From: Rhizomys pruinosus
Taxonomy: Eukaryota; Chordata; Mammalia; Rodentia; Spalacidae
Reading direction: 5' to 3'
Assembly (NCBI GenBank): GCA_009823505.1
Contig: VZQC01007114.1
Location: 413,892 to 477,891 of the forward strand
Length of the DNA: 64,000 nt
Part shown: positions 56,073 through 64,000 of the stretch, one piece after another
How positions within the stretch are numbered: the stretch's first letter is position 1
Layout of the letters: each line of letters starts with the position of its first letter
Notes under the pieces: generated by a model
Told to the model about the DNA's origin: nothing
Database searches by the model: none
The model's input: the letters and a program-made list of their open reading frames with translations, nothing else
Made by a program: the position numbers and the translations under genes

Positions 56073-56311
56073 TGACAGAGAGATGGCTCTGTGGTTAAGA
56101 GCACTGGCTGGTCTTACAGAGAACCCAGGTTCAATTCCCAGTACCCACATGGCAGCTAATAACCATCCATAAATCCAGTTCCCAGGCAATCAATGCCTTC
56201 TTCTGACCCCTGAGGGTATTGCACGACATGAGTGCACTTACACACATGCAGGCAATATACTCATACACATCAAAGAAAAATAATAAATAAAATATTTTTT
56301 TTAAAGTAAAT
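56073..56311 (+). mobile_element. B2-like SINE with imperfect TSD
   Basis: 'gacagagagatggctctgtg', 'ggttcaattcccagtaccca', 'ctccattcc'-free body, AATAAATAAAA tail. 'aaatgtttacca' precedes and 'aaatgtttgcca' follows. Confidence 0.9.
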
Positions 56312-56615
56312 GAAATGTTTGCCATAAATAGTCTGCATCAAGCATTTTCGTGCGTCACTCCCCATGGCATTTTGACAGCATCTCTCCCAGATCCTGGAGG
56401 TCACTAATTGGCTAAGCTAACCAGCCATCCCTGGCTTCACTTGTCTGTGTCCCTTCCTCTCCCCAGGCTGGGATTACAGACACACAGTCTGTGAGACACA
56501 CAATTTGTGCTCAGCTTTTACATGGATGCTGGCGATCTAGGCTCAGAGTTCAGGCTTCCCTAGCAAGCAGTTTACACATGCAGCTGTCTCTCTATCCATC
56601 TGTATTACATTTCTT

Positions 56616-56775
56616 TTTTTTTTTTCTTCTTTTTTTGGTATTTTTGAGAGAGGGTCTCCTTGTAGTCCCAGATGGCCTGGAGCCCCCTTTGTAGACCAGG
56701 CTGGCCTTGAACTCACAGAGATCTGCCTGCCTCTGCCTCCGCTGGGATTAAAGGCATGCGCCACCACACCCGTCA
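56616..56775 (-). mobile_element. B1 SINE, antisense, 9-bp TSD
   Basis: T-rich tail, 'gagagagggtctccttgtag', 'ggctggccttgaactcacag', 'aaaggcatgcgccaccacac'. 'acatttctt' at 56607-56615 and 56776-56784. Confidence 0.93.
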
Positions 56776-57101
56776 ACATTTCTTAATTACACAGAGTCAC
56801 ACTGAGGACTTGACCTGCCCCATCTACATCTGTGGAGGAGCACGCTACCTTTTGCTCCTGAGAACACAGACATCTAATGATGTATTCCTCAGAACATGTT
56901 CCCACTCTAAGTAGTACATACTGTATTTGCTTCTCATCCTTTTCCACTCTTAATTGGACCCTTACCCATTGAGGAATCATGGTGATGAACATGGTCTCTG
57001 CTTCAAGAAGCTGTAACATATCAGAGAAAACTCACAGTAAATGAGCCCTTCTGCAAGGTGACAAGCACCCTATTGGGACGAGAGGCTAAGAGGTTGCTCT
57101 T

Positions 57102-57340
57102 TTATTAATATTATTATTATTATTATTATTATCATTATTTTATGTGTATGAGTGTACTGTCTGCATGTAGGTAGGTGCACCTGTGTCATGCAATGCTGCA
57201 GAGGTCAGAAGAGGGTATTGGATTCCCCTGGAACTGGAGTTAAAGATGGTTCTTAGCTGCCATGTGGGTGCTGGGAATCGAACCCGGGTCCTCTGCAAGA
57301 GCAGTCAGTGCTCTCAACCACCGAGCCATCTCTCCAGCCT
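57102..57340 (-). mobile_element. B2-like SINE, antisense, (ATT)n tail and 12-bp TSD
   Basis: Tail expanded to (ATT)n at 57108-57140. One 17-bp-type unit, 'gaatcgaacccgggtcctct', 'ccgagccatctctccagcc'. Exact 'gaggttgctctt' at 57090-57101 and 57341-57352. Confidence 0.96.
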
Positions 57341-57352
57341 GAGGTTGCTCTT

Positions 57353-57840
57353 ACCTACAGCATCAGATCTGAGGATGCCTTGGAAGGCAAGATGGGTCAG
57401 AAACTTGAATAGAAGACTGTTCAACAGAAAAGAGGAGAAAATACATTTCACTTAGAGAGAGAGAGAGAGAATCTGCTAAGACACGGGGGGGGGTGGACAT
57501 TGCATTAACAAGGACACAAGAGCAAGACTGAAGGATAAGCGGGGGTGACATCATGGGAGGTCCTGTGCCAGTCATCCTGTCGGCAAGGAAGCTTTTCAAA
57601 ATAGGGAAGGGGTATGTTTAGAATTCCATCTTAGAAAAAAAAATTAAGCTGCAGCAATAAGATTGGGAGGAGAACTCAGAAGTTATAAACTTTAGAACTA
57701 AGAGATTGTCCCAGAGCCAGCTATACTGAGGGACTGGTACACAGCTTAGTAAGCAAAGCTTGCATGGGCCTAGCCATGATTGTGGTAGTAAGGAACCCCA
57801 AATGAGGTCACATGATATGTGATATAAAGTTTGACAAGTC
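57353..57840. other. Unique block with short GA and poly-G runs
   Basis: GA run at 57456-57471 and G run at 57485-57493. No gene recognised. Confidence 0.35.
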
Positions 57841-57844
57841 CATA

Positions 57845-58150
57845 CATGTGTACAATGTATTCTGATCATATTGGCCCCTATACCGCCATCTCATACCCTT
57901 CTGACTCCCTCTGAACCTTTCCTTCTTCCCAAGCTTCCCCACACTTTCACATCAGGGTCTAATTAGGGGGTGTTTCATGAGCATAGGCATGGGAGCACGG
58001 GGAGCTTACCGGTGCCTACGTTACTGAAGAAAGATGAGTCCTCCTCCCCCATCAGCCATGAACTGTCAGAAACTCCTCAGCTAAGGACTGGGACCTCGTG
58101 AGCTGCTCCCCTGAAACCCAAGCTTGGAATTGTGCTTCCTCTTTCTCTGT
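57845..58150. mobile_element. Rodent L1 (Lx-type) noncoding fragment
   Basis: 'tcagggtctaattagggggt', 'catgagcataggcatgggag', 'catcagccatgaactgtcag', 'aaactcctcagctaaggact', 'gggacctcgtgagctgctcc' match an L1-associated segment common in rodents. Confidence 0.6.
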
Positions 58151-58159
58151 TATCACTGT

Positions 58160-58485
58160 TCTGTTCTGATCTATTGATGTATGGGCACACCCCCATATAT
58201 TTTGTATTCAAGGTTTTGTATTTTATTATTTTTGCCTCCAAATTGCATAAGTGTTGGACTTCAGGGTTATAGATGTGGCCCCAAGGTGATGCTGTAGTGA
58301 TGGCTGTGTCTTAAAAGAGAACTGGAGCGAAAGAGTGAAACTCTGTGAAGACTGATGGGAGGTTGCAGGCTTTACGTGAGGGAAAGCCTGTGCTTATGAT
58401 TCTTCTGCCTGTAGCTTGGGGAACTAGGGGACCATTAATGGAGGAAAGAGGATAAGAGCAGGCCAAGAGAGTGAGCAACATTACT
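58160..58485. other. Unique block
   Basis: Nothing recognised. Confidence 0.3.
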
Positions 58486-58490
58486 GGGCA

Positions 58491-58543
<53 letters not shown>

Positions 58544-58592
58544 TGTGTGTGTGTGTATGTGTGTGGTGTGTGTGTGTGTGTGTGTGTGTGTC
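58491..58592. repeat. (TG)n microsatellite with GTGGTG interruptions
   Basis: About 100 bp of TG units broken by two 'gtggtg' slips and one 'tgtatg'. Confidence 0.95.
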
Positions 58593-58676
58593 TGTGTGTT
58601 TGGGATTGTGTGTGTCCTCAGGTATAGATTCACAGATATGGATTTACTATATTAAACTGTATAAATACTTCACATT

Positions 58677-58903
58677 TTATTTTTATTATTTTTATTTTAT
58701 GTGCACGAGTGTATTGCCCATCTGTGAGGTCACCCATGTCTGAGCAATGCTTTGGAAGGGAGAAGAGTACTTCAGGTGAGCCTGGAACTGGGGTTGAGGA
58801 CTCCAGTTGTTATCTGCCATGTGATGTGGATGCTAGGAACAGAACCCTGGTCTTCTGCAAGAGCAGTCAGTGCTCTTAACTGCTGAGCCATTTCCCCAGC
58901 CCC
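58677..58903 (-). mobile_element. B2-like SINE, antisense, older
   Basis: 'tttattttatgtgcacgagt', 'gcctggaactggggttgagg', 'tgtggatgctaggaacagaa', 'actgctgagccatttcccca'. Confidence 0.88.
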
Positions 58904-58904
58904 A

Positions 58905-59400
58905 AATAGTTTAATGCATTTTAGTATCTATTACCACATTGTGTTCCAGGTAAATTCTCCATTAACATTGCTGCAGGTACTGTGAAAATGAGTTGTCTTG
59001 TCCATACACCAACCAGTATTGGCTTTTAATTTTTTCTCGAACTCAATTATTGAGCAAAAGTGGCACCTCCTTTCCACTTTGATCTGAAGCAAGATGAACA
59101 TCACCCATGACTGTGGCTTCCCCATGGGATCCTATTGGGGCATATTCCATTATATTCTTCTCCTGAGTATGAGAAAGAATAATTAGGAGCTAGCTGCAAC
59201 TTGTTTTTTAGCTGCAACTTTTTATGTAAGTAGTGATGTCACATGCTCTGAATAATTACATATAGACGTATAATAAAAAAATCTCTAGGTAGGTGAAGGT
59301 CAGATTGCTGACACTGTGAAAGGCTGGAGTGTATTATACGCTTTGTAGAATAACAGAAAATGTTAAAATTAAAAAGCAAATTGATTTGCACAAATATTTA
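58905..59400. other. Unique AT-rich block
   Basis: 'ttagctgcaactt' occurs twice in direct repeat at 59190-59222. No gene. Confidence 0.35.
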
Positions 59401-59407
59401 TTGATGA

Positions 59408-59513
59408 ACCAGGCATGGTGGCTCACACCTTTACTCTGTGGGACTGAGGCTAGCCTAGTCTACATGTTGAGTTCCAAGACAGCTGTGGCTGTAGGGAGAC
59501 TCTGTCTCATAAA
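59408..59513 (+). mobile_element. B1 SINE, internally deleted
   Basis: 'accaggcatggtggctcaca', then directly 'gaggctagcctagtctacat' and 'gggagactctgtctcataaa'. The usual 'aggcagaggcagg' region is missing. Confidence 0.82.
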
Positions 59514-59803
59514 AAAGTATTGACATTGTTCAAACCATAGTAATAATTGAGTTAATTTTCATACTAAAAGTCCACTAATGAGAAAGGTTGAATTAGGAGG
59601 CAGTGGTACATTTCTCTTAATTGGGCGTTTTGAAACCAGTACCTCAGTCATCAAGTTCATTACTATTGTTTAAATCGATGCCAGGTATTCAAGCTTTAGA
59701 AACTTCATAACTGATATGGGTAAGCTCTTTGGATAGCAAACTATATTGGGCCATGTTCAGTGTCAGACAGTGACCAGTATAAGTCATTTACCTGTTAAGC
59801 TTT

Positions 59804-60066
59804 CTTATTGGTCAGATTTCCATCACTATGATAAATACCCAAGGGACCCAGCTTACAGGGATATGGGGCTCAGCTTCAGCTCTCAGCTGTGGAGGATTTT
59901 TATCCATGGTCAGGTGGACCTTTGGCCTTTAGGTCTCTGGCTATAGGGATGAGATTATACAGGAGCCTATGGCAGAGCAAGAGATGGAAGAGGGAGAAGG
60001 GGCTGGGGTCCTGTTACTCCCTCCAAAGACATGCCACCAGTGATGCACAATCTACCTCCCAGGATA
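59804..60066 (-). mobile_element. Old murid repeat, left part, split by a SINE
   Basis: 'ggtcagatttccatcactat', 'gataaatacccaagggaccc', 'cagagcaagagatggaagag', 'ccaaagacatgccaccagtg'. It seems to continue at 60318-60375 ('ctccacctcccagggttctt') beyond the inserted SINE. Confidence 0.5.
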
Positions 60067-60067
60067 G

Positions 60068-60316
60068 AAAGATGGATGAACATTTAAAAGCAGTGACTGC
60101 TCATTCAGGGGACCAGGGTTCGGTTCCCAGCACCCATATGGTGGGTAACAACTATCCATAGCTACAGTTCCAGGGGATCTGATGCCATAATTTGGCATTG
60201 CCTGACATGAGTAAACTTATATACATCCAGGGAAAACACTCATACACATATATGTGTGTGCATGTATGTGTGTGTATGTGTGTATGTGTGTGTATAATGA
60301 AAATAAAAAAAAATAG
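60068..60316 (+). mobile_element. B2-like SINE, TG-expanded tail
   Basis: 'gcagtgactgctcattcagg', 'ggttcggttcccagcaccca', 'ccaggggatctgatgccat', tail with 'tgtgtgtgcatgtatgtgtg' then an A run. Degraded head. Confidence 0.85.
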
Positions 60317-60477
60317 ACTCCACCTCCCAGGGTTCTTATACTAGGCACCCAGTCTTTACCATGTAGACATGACCTAAAGCTTAGTTGCTTTCTTAAACTA
60401 TGTTGCTCGATGATGATTTTCCATTCTGTTAAAGAGTTTGCACCTCTTTGGATATTTGCAACTTGAAGGAGTACTCA

Positions 60478-60697
60478 TCAGAAAATTTGTGTGTATATAC
60501 ACTTATGCATACATGCACTTGTCAGAAAGTTTGTGTGTATATACACTTACGCATACATGCACTCGTCAGAAAGTTTGTGTGTATATACACTTACACATAC
60601 ATGCACTCATCAGAAAGTTTGTGTGTATATACACTTACGCATGCATACAGGCACTCATCAGAAAGTTTGTGTGTATATACACTTACGCATACATGCA
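60478..60697. repeat. Minisatellite, five 44-48-bp units
   Basis: 'tcagaaagtttgtgtgtata' recurs at 60478 (with one change), 60522, 60566, 60610 and 60658. Spacings are 44, 44, 44 and 48. Each unit holds the palindrome 'gtgtatatacac'. The period is not divisible by 3, so three overlapping plus frames cycle through the same peptides. These are not genes. Confidence 0.95.
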
Positions 60698-60877
60698 TAC
60701 CCATATGTAGTGTTTGTAGATGGCATAATTCTGCATTGGTAATGGAATCTTGACTTTCTCTAACACTGCTACCCAGAAGCATTTACTCTATTTAGATGGG
60801 ATGTAAGCAGTAGAAAAAGATCCCAAGCTGTGTGGGTCTGTGTTTGGTCTGTGACTAGAGTGTATTAGAATGATTTA

Positions 60878-60985
60878 GCAGGGTCTAACTATGTAGCCCT
60901 GGCTGGTCTAGAACTTTCTATGTAGCCCAGGCTGGACTTGAATTTGCATTGCTCATCCTGCCTCTGCCCCTGTGCTGGGTGTATG
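60878..60985 (-). mobile_element. B1-like SINE, antisense, old
   Basis: 'gcagggtctaactatgtagc', 'cctggctggtctagaacttt', 'tagcccaggctggacttgaa'. Confidence 0.75.
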
Positions 60986-60989
60986 AGAA

Positions 60990-61300
60990 TGGGTCAGAGT
61001 ATTTCCTGCATGGGGATGGGCTGACCATGGCCAGCTCCACCACCACATTCTGCTTCTGCTAATCCTGGGGTTTCAGCTTTTGCTTTATCACCGCTGCAAA
61101 AATCTTGGAAACTCTTACTTTTTCTGCAACCCTCCCTCAAAAACCTTTGCTGTCTTGACACTTGGGTGTTCATATGTCATCTACTAATTGTTCTGTGGCA
61201 AAGCCACATAATTTCTATGGTTTCAAGAAAGGAGCTATGTTATAAGGAAGATAAGGAATAATATGGAATTATTTCAAGAAGTTTTATACCTAAATCTAAG
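60990..61300. other. Unique block
   Basis: Nothing recognised. Confidence 0.3.
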
Positions 61301-61319
61301 GCTTTTTCCCTTAGAAAAA

Positions 61320-61462
61320 CTTTTTTTTGAGACAGGGTCTCCCTTTAGTCCCAGCTGGCCTGGAGCTCGCTCTGTAGACCAGGCTGGCCTTGAACTCACA
61401 AAGATCCGCCTGCCTCTGCCTCCCGAGTGCTAGGATTAAAGGCATGTGCCACCACGCCCAGC
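61320..61462 (-). mobile_element. B1 SINE, antisense, well preserved
   Basis: 'ttttgagacagggtctccct', 'gaccaggctggccttgaact', 'aaaggcatgtgccaccacgc', 'ccagct'. 'tttccctt' flanks it on both sides (61306-61313 and about 61463-61471). Confidence 0.94.
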
Positions 61463-61574
61463 TTTCCCTTTAAATTTTTAATGGCTTGAGGTGTCTAGCT
61501 AATTTTGAGCAAATTTAATTGTCTTCACGAGCATTCTGATGTATGGTTTAGATTTTTTTCTTTCCTATCCCTTT

Positions 61575-61603
61575 CCCTTCTTCAAGTTTTCTTTCCTCCC
61601 TCC

Positions 61604-61635
<32 letters not shown>

Positions 61636-61704
61636 TCTTTCTTTCTTTCTTTCTTTCTTTCCTCCCCTTTCCCTCCCTCCCTCCCTCCCTCCCTCCCTCC
61701 CTCC
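61575..61704. repeat. Pyrimidine tract, TTTC then CCCT units
   Basis: About 130 nt of almost pure C/T: TC, then TTTC, then a CCTC/CCCT tetranucleotide array that stops at the ambiguous base 61705. Confidence 0.95.
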
Positions 61705-61716
61705 NAAATAGTTTAA

Positions 61717-61940
61717 CTAGAGGCTGAAGAGAGGCTTTGGCAGGTGAGCACTGACTGGTCTTGCAAAGGACCTTGAGTTTTGGTTCTCAGCCGGTGGCCG
61801 GACAACCTACTGTACTCAGTTCCAGGGGATCTTATCTCTTCTTCCAGCCTTGGTGAGCATTACATGCACATGGCCACTTACATACATGCAGACAAAACAC
61901 TTACACTCACAGGACAAACAAATAATTTTTTTTTAATCTT
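61717..61940 (+). mobile_element. B2-like SINE, diverged
   Basis: 'tagaggctgaagagaggctt', 'gactggtcttgcaaaggacc', 'cagttccaggggatcttatc', then a T/A-rich end. It begins a few bases after the ambiguous base. Confidence 0.78.
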
Positions 61941-61944
61941 AAAA

Positions 61945-62262
61945 TAAGCATTTTAAGTACTGCTCATGTGACAGTTGTTTAAAACAAGCTGACAGTGACC
62001 ATCCCAGTGCAAGTGCAGCAGAGAATACAAGTGACATCAATCCAGGGTTGAAATTATTATCTGGAAAGATCCAGGTGTACAGAAACCCTGCATTATATTC
62101 TGTTTCCTTCCTGAAGGTGCCCCTGATTAACTGTCTGCACCACATCAGAATCAGAGCATCTGTTTGGGGAAGTTCCTGCCATGCCCCAACATGATCTGAT
62201 CACTCTGTCTCCAAGTTCTAAGCTGAGCTTGCCTGCTCCCCGCATCGCATCTTCCCTTCAGA
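61945..62262. other. Unique block
   Basis: Nothing recognised. Confidence 0.3.
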
Positions 62263-62263
62263 C

Positions 62264-62415
62264 CTCCCACCCTTCCATCCTCCCTCCCTCTATCATTTCT
62301 TCTTCCTCTGTCTTTCTCTATCTCCCTCCTAGCCTCATCTCCTCCCCTTTTCCCCCTCCTTCCTTCCCACTCTCTTCCCCTCTCCATGATTTCTCCTGCT
62401 TTCCTTCTTCCTTTT
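62264..62415. repeat. Pyrimidine-rich tract, non-periodic
   Basis: About 150 nt dominated by C and T. The Ser/Pro plus frame and Arg/Glu/Gly minus frame (62151-62483) are products of this composition. Confidence 0.85.
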
Positions 62416-62419
62416 CCTG

Positions 62420-62670
62420 ATGAGTCAAACCAGAAAACCTGATCCATAGAAATGAAGTAGTATTTCCATGTATCAAGTATCAAACTTTACAACTAAGGGA
62501 ACTTTCACAGTTTTCTACCCGTAAGCAAACCCTTTTCAGCTTGAGTGTTTTTTATCACTCCAAGATGCTGTAAAGTACAAATGTTTCTTACCTATAATGT
62601 AGAATTATTATTGATATTGACCTGAAGTAAAATCACATATTGGAATAATACTCAATTAATGAAAAAATAA
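62420..62670. other. Unique AT-rich block
   Basis: Nothing recognised. Confidence 0.3.
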
Positions 62671-62676
62671 CTAAAC

Positions 62677-62895
62677 TAGGGGCTGAAGAGAGATGGCTCT
62701 AGGGGTTAAGAGCACTGGTTGCTCTTGCGGAGGACGCGGTTTGGACGCACATATATAGTGTAACGAATGCCAGTAAACTCCAGTTCCAGGGGATTCAGTC
62801 GCCTTCTGACTCCTCAGGCATTGCACAACACAAGGTGCACTTTTATACATGTGTAGCATACACTAAGACACATTATATAAAAATAATTAATTATA
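62677..62895 (+). mobile_element. B2-like SINE with altered centre
   Basis: 'aggggctgaagagagatggc', 'gagcactggttgctcttgcg', then an unusual centre ('gacgcacatatatagtgtaa') in place of 'cccagcacccacatggcagc', then 'ctccagttccaggggattca' and an A-rich tail. Confidence 0.82.
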
Positions 62896-62899
62896 AGCA

Positions 62900-64000
62900 T
62901 AACTAGTATATAATATAATTACCAGGTCTATGTTAGGCCCAGAATGACCTCCACCTTCAGGTTATTTTTAAATATTTAACAAGTAGTCATTTACTCTGTG
63001 CATCCAGGTTTTATGGAGACCCAAAGCTTTTGCAACATTAGAGAAGAGAATACAAATTTAGGGTATAAATTTAAAGTGAAATTGAACATTTATTCACTAT
63101 AAAAATCCCAATAAACTTTAAAATGCTAAGAAACATCATAGATGTCTCTAAACATGAAAGAGGGGAGGGGAGAGATAAAACCTATTCTCGTAGTGATTCC
63201 CTGACCACATCTTTTTTTAATGCTTTTCCCCCACAGAGTTCTTAGCCACATACTGTCTCTTCATAAGTATCATTTTTATAGAAAGAAGAGAATGGATTTA
63301 GTATAATTCACCAACATTTCCTTTTAACTATTCACAAATGAGAGTCAGGACCCATGCAATTGCACACACTGCAAGTGTCTGAGCTTCATATTACTACTTT
63401 GGTTTTGTGCGCCCTAGAAAAGATGGAATTTTGAGAAAGTCCTAATTTATGTAATATCTGTCAAAGAAAGGAAAATGTCACGATATAGTGAGATAATAGC
63501 TAATCATTAGTATAAAAAGTGCAGTTGTCACTGAACTGTGACAAGAGAGAACTTGTAATGTAGTCTAGGAACTGGTAAGACCAAATCCCCTCCCGACCAC
63601 ACAGCATGAGGAGTAATGGGAAGGGTTTGGCAGGAAGCCTTTGTGGCGCTATTGAGGTTGCCCACTGTGTCTTATGCTGTACCTTCTTGTTCTGTGTATT
63701 TCAAACTCCAGTTTTTCTTGAAGATTCCCATCTGCCTGAGGAGTCACTGATGTGGAAAATCTTATCCACAGGCTGGCAAGGTATGGCAGATGCCACCAGC
63801 ATTCTCTATAGAGAGGTGAAATTTCAAAGCATGTAACTATGTCCCACTTAACTTAAAATCTGCTTCTCCAGTTTGACCCTCACTTTGAAGGACATCCCCT
63901 AAAAGATAAGACTGGCTTTCTAGATCCTACCTCCAAACAGAAGAATAACAGCAGTTTGAAGTAGAACTATTTGTCTTAAATGATGACACTCTAGTTTACT
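62900..64000. other. Unique block to the end of the window
   Basis: No interspersed repeat recognised. A 76-codon frame (63606-63836) covers an acceptor-like 'caaactccag' and a donor-like 'caag|gtatgg' at about 63780. Together these could mimic a small exon, but nothing else supports it. Confidence 0.35.

Noticed and set aside
63690..63790. Acceptor/donor-like pair around 63703-63780
   Set aside because: The motifs are common by chance. The implied peptide is unrecognised and lies at the window edge.

Overview
This window looks like nuclear DNA from a muroid rodent. Three rodent SINE groups occur throughout: B1 (7SL-derived), B2 (tRNA-derived, the 'ggctggagagatgg' head) and B4 (an ID-like head fused to B1). 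Long TG/CA, TA and GA microsatellites are frequent. The species cannot be fixed from sequence alone. The youngest SINEs are a long B2-like form with a 17-bp internal duplication that differs from the B2 consensus I know for mouse or hamster, so a muroid lineage outside those two is plausible. That is inference.

I find no convincing protein-coding exon, tRNA, rRNA or other structural RNA gene. The longer open frames are shadows of tandem arrays (2.9-3.4, 39.2-39.7 and 60.4-60.8 kb), of SINEs, or of low-complexity tracts; a few in unique sequence have no recognisable family. The window is best read as intergenic or deep intronic sequence. The annotation is therefore mainly a repeat map plus a list of unique blocks.

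Layout. 0-4.4 kb: old repeat, B4 next to a TG tract, unique AT-rich block, 12-unit minisatellite, B1. 4.4-8.1 kb: mostly unique. 8.1-18.9 kb: dense SINEs, an ancient L2-like element (about 9.9-10.8), an L1 3'UTR-like copy (11.1) and an L1 5'-end-like copy (13.4). 18.9-24.8 kb: mixed unique sequence and SINEs. 24.8-30.8 kb: young SINEs, three MIR-like relics and a B1 next to a young SINE. 31.0-32.7 kb: a B4 with an inverted duplication of its head, a second L1 5'-end-like copy, a 430-bp AT palindromic tract and a second L1 3'UTR-like copy. 34.1-37.7 kb: the longest repeat-poor block. 39.1-39.6 kb: 45-bp minisatellite of ten units. 40-52 kb: SINEs, old repeats and an L1 3' end split by another L1-like segment (51.2-51.8). 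53-64 kb: a MaLR-like LTR, many B2 copies, a 44-bp minisatellite (60.5) and pyrimidine tracts, one ending at a single ambiguous base (61705).

The most informative signals are structural. They are a SINE whose internal 17-bp unit has expanded to four copies (8.5 kb), a snap-back inverted duplication in a B4 (31.0 kb), three independent minisatellites, and a 3-copy family that always lies beside TA/TG tracts. Several B2-like insertions have perfect or near-perfect target-site duplications, so this subfamily was active recently in the lineage.
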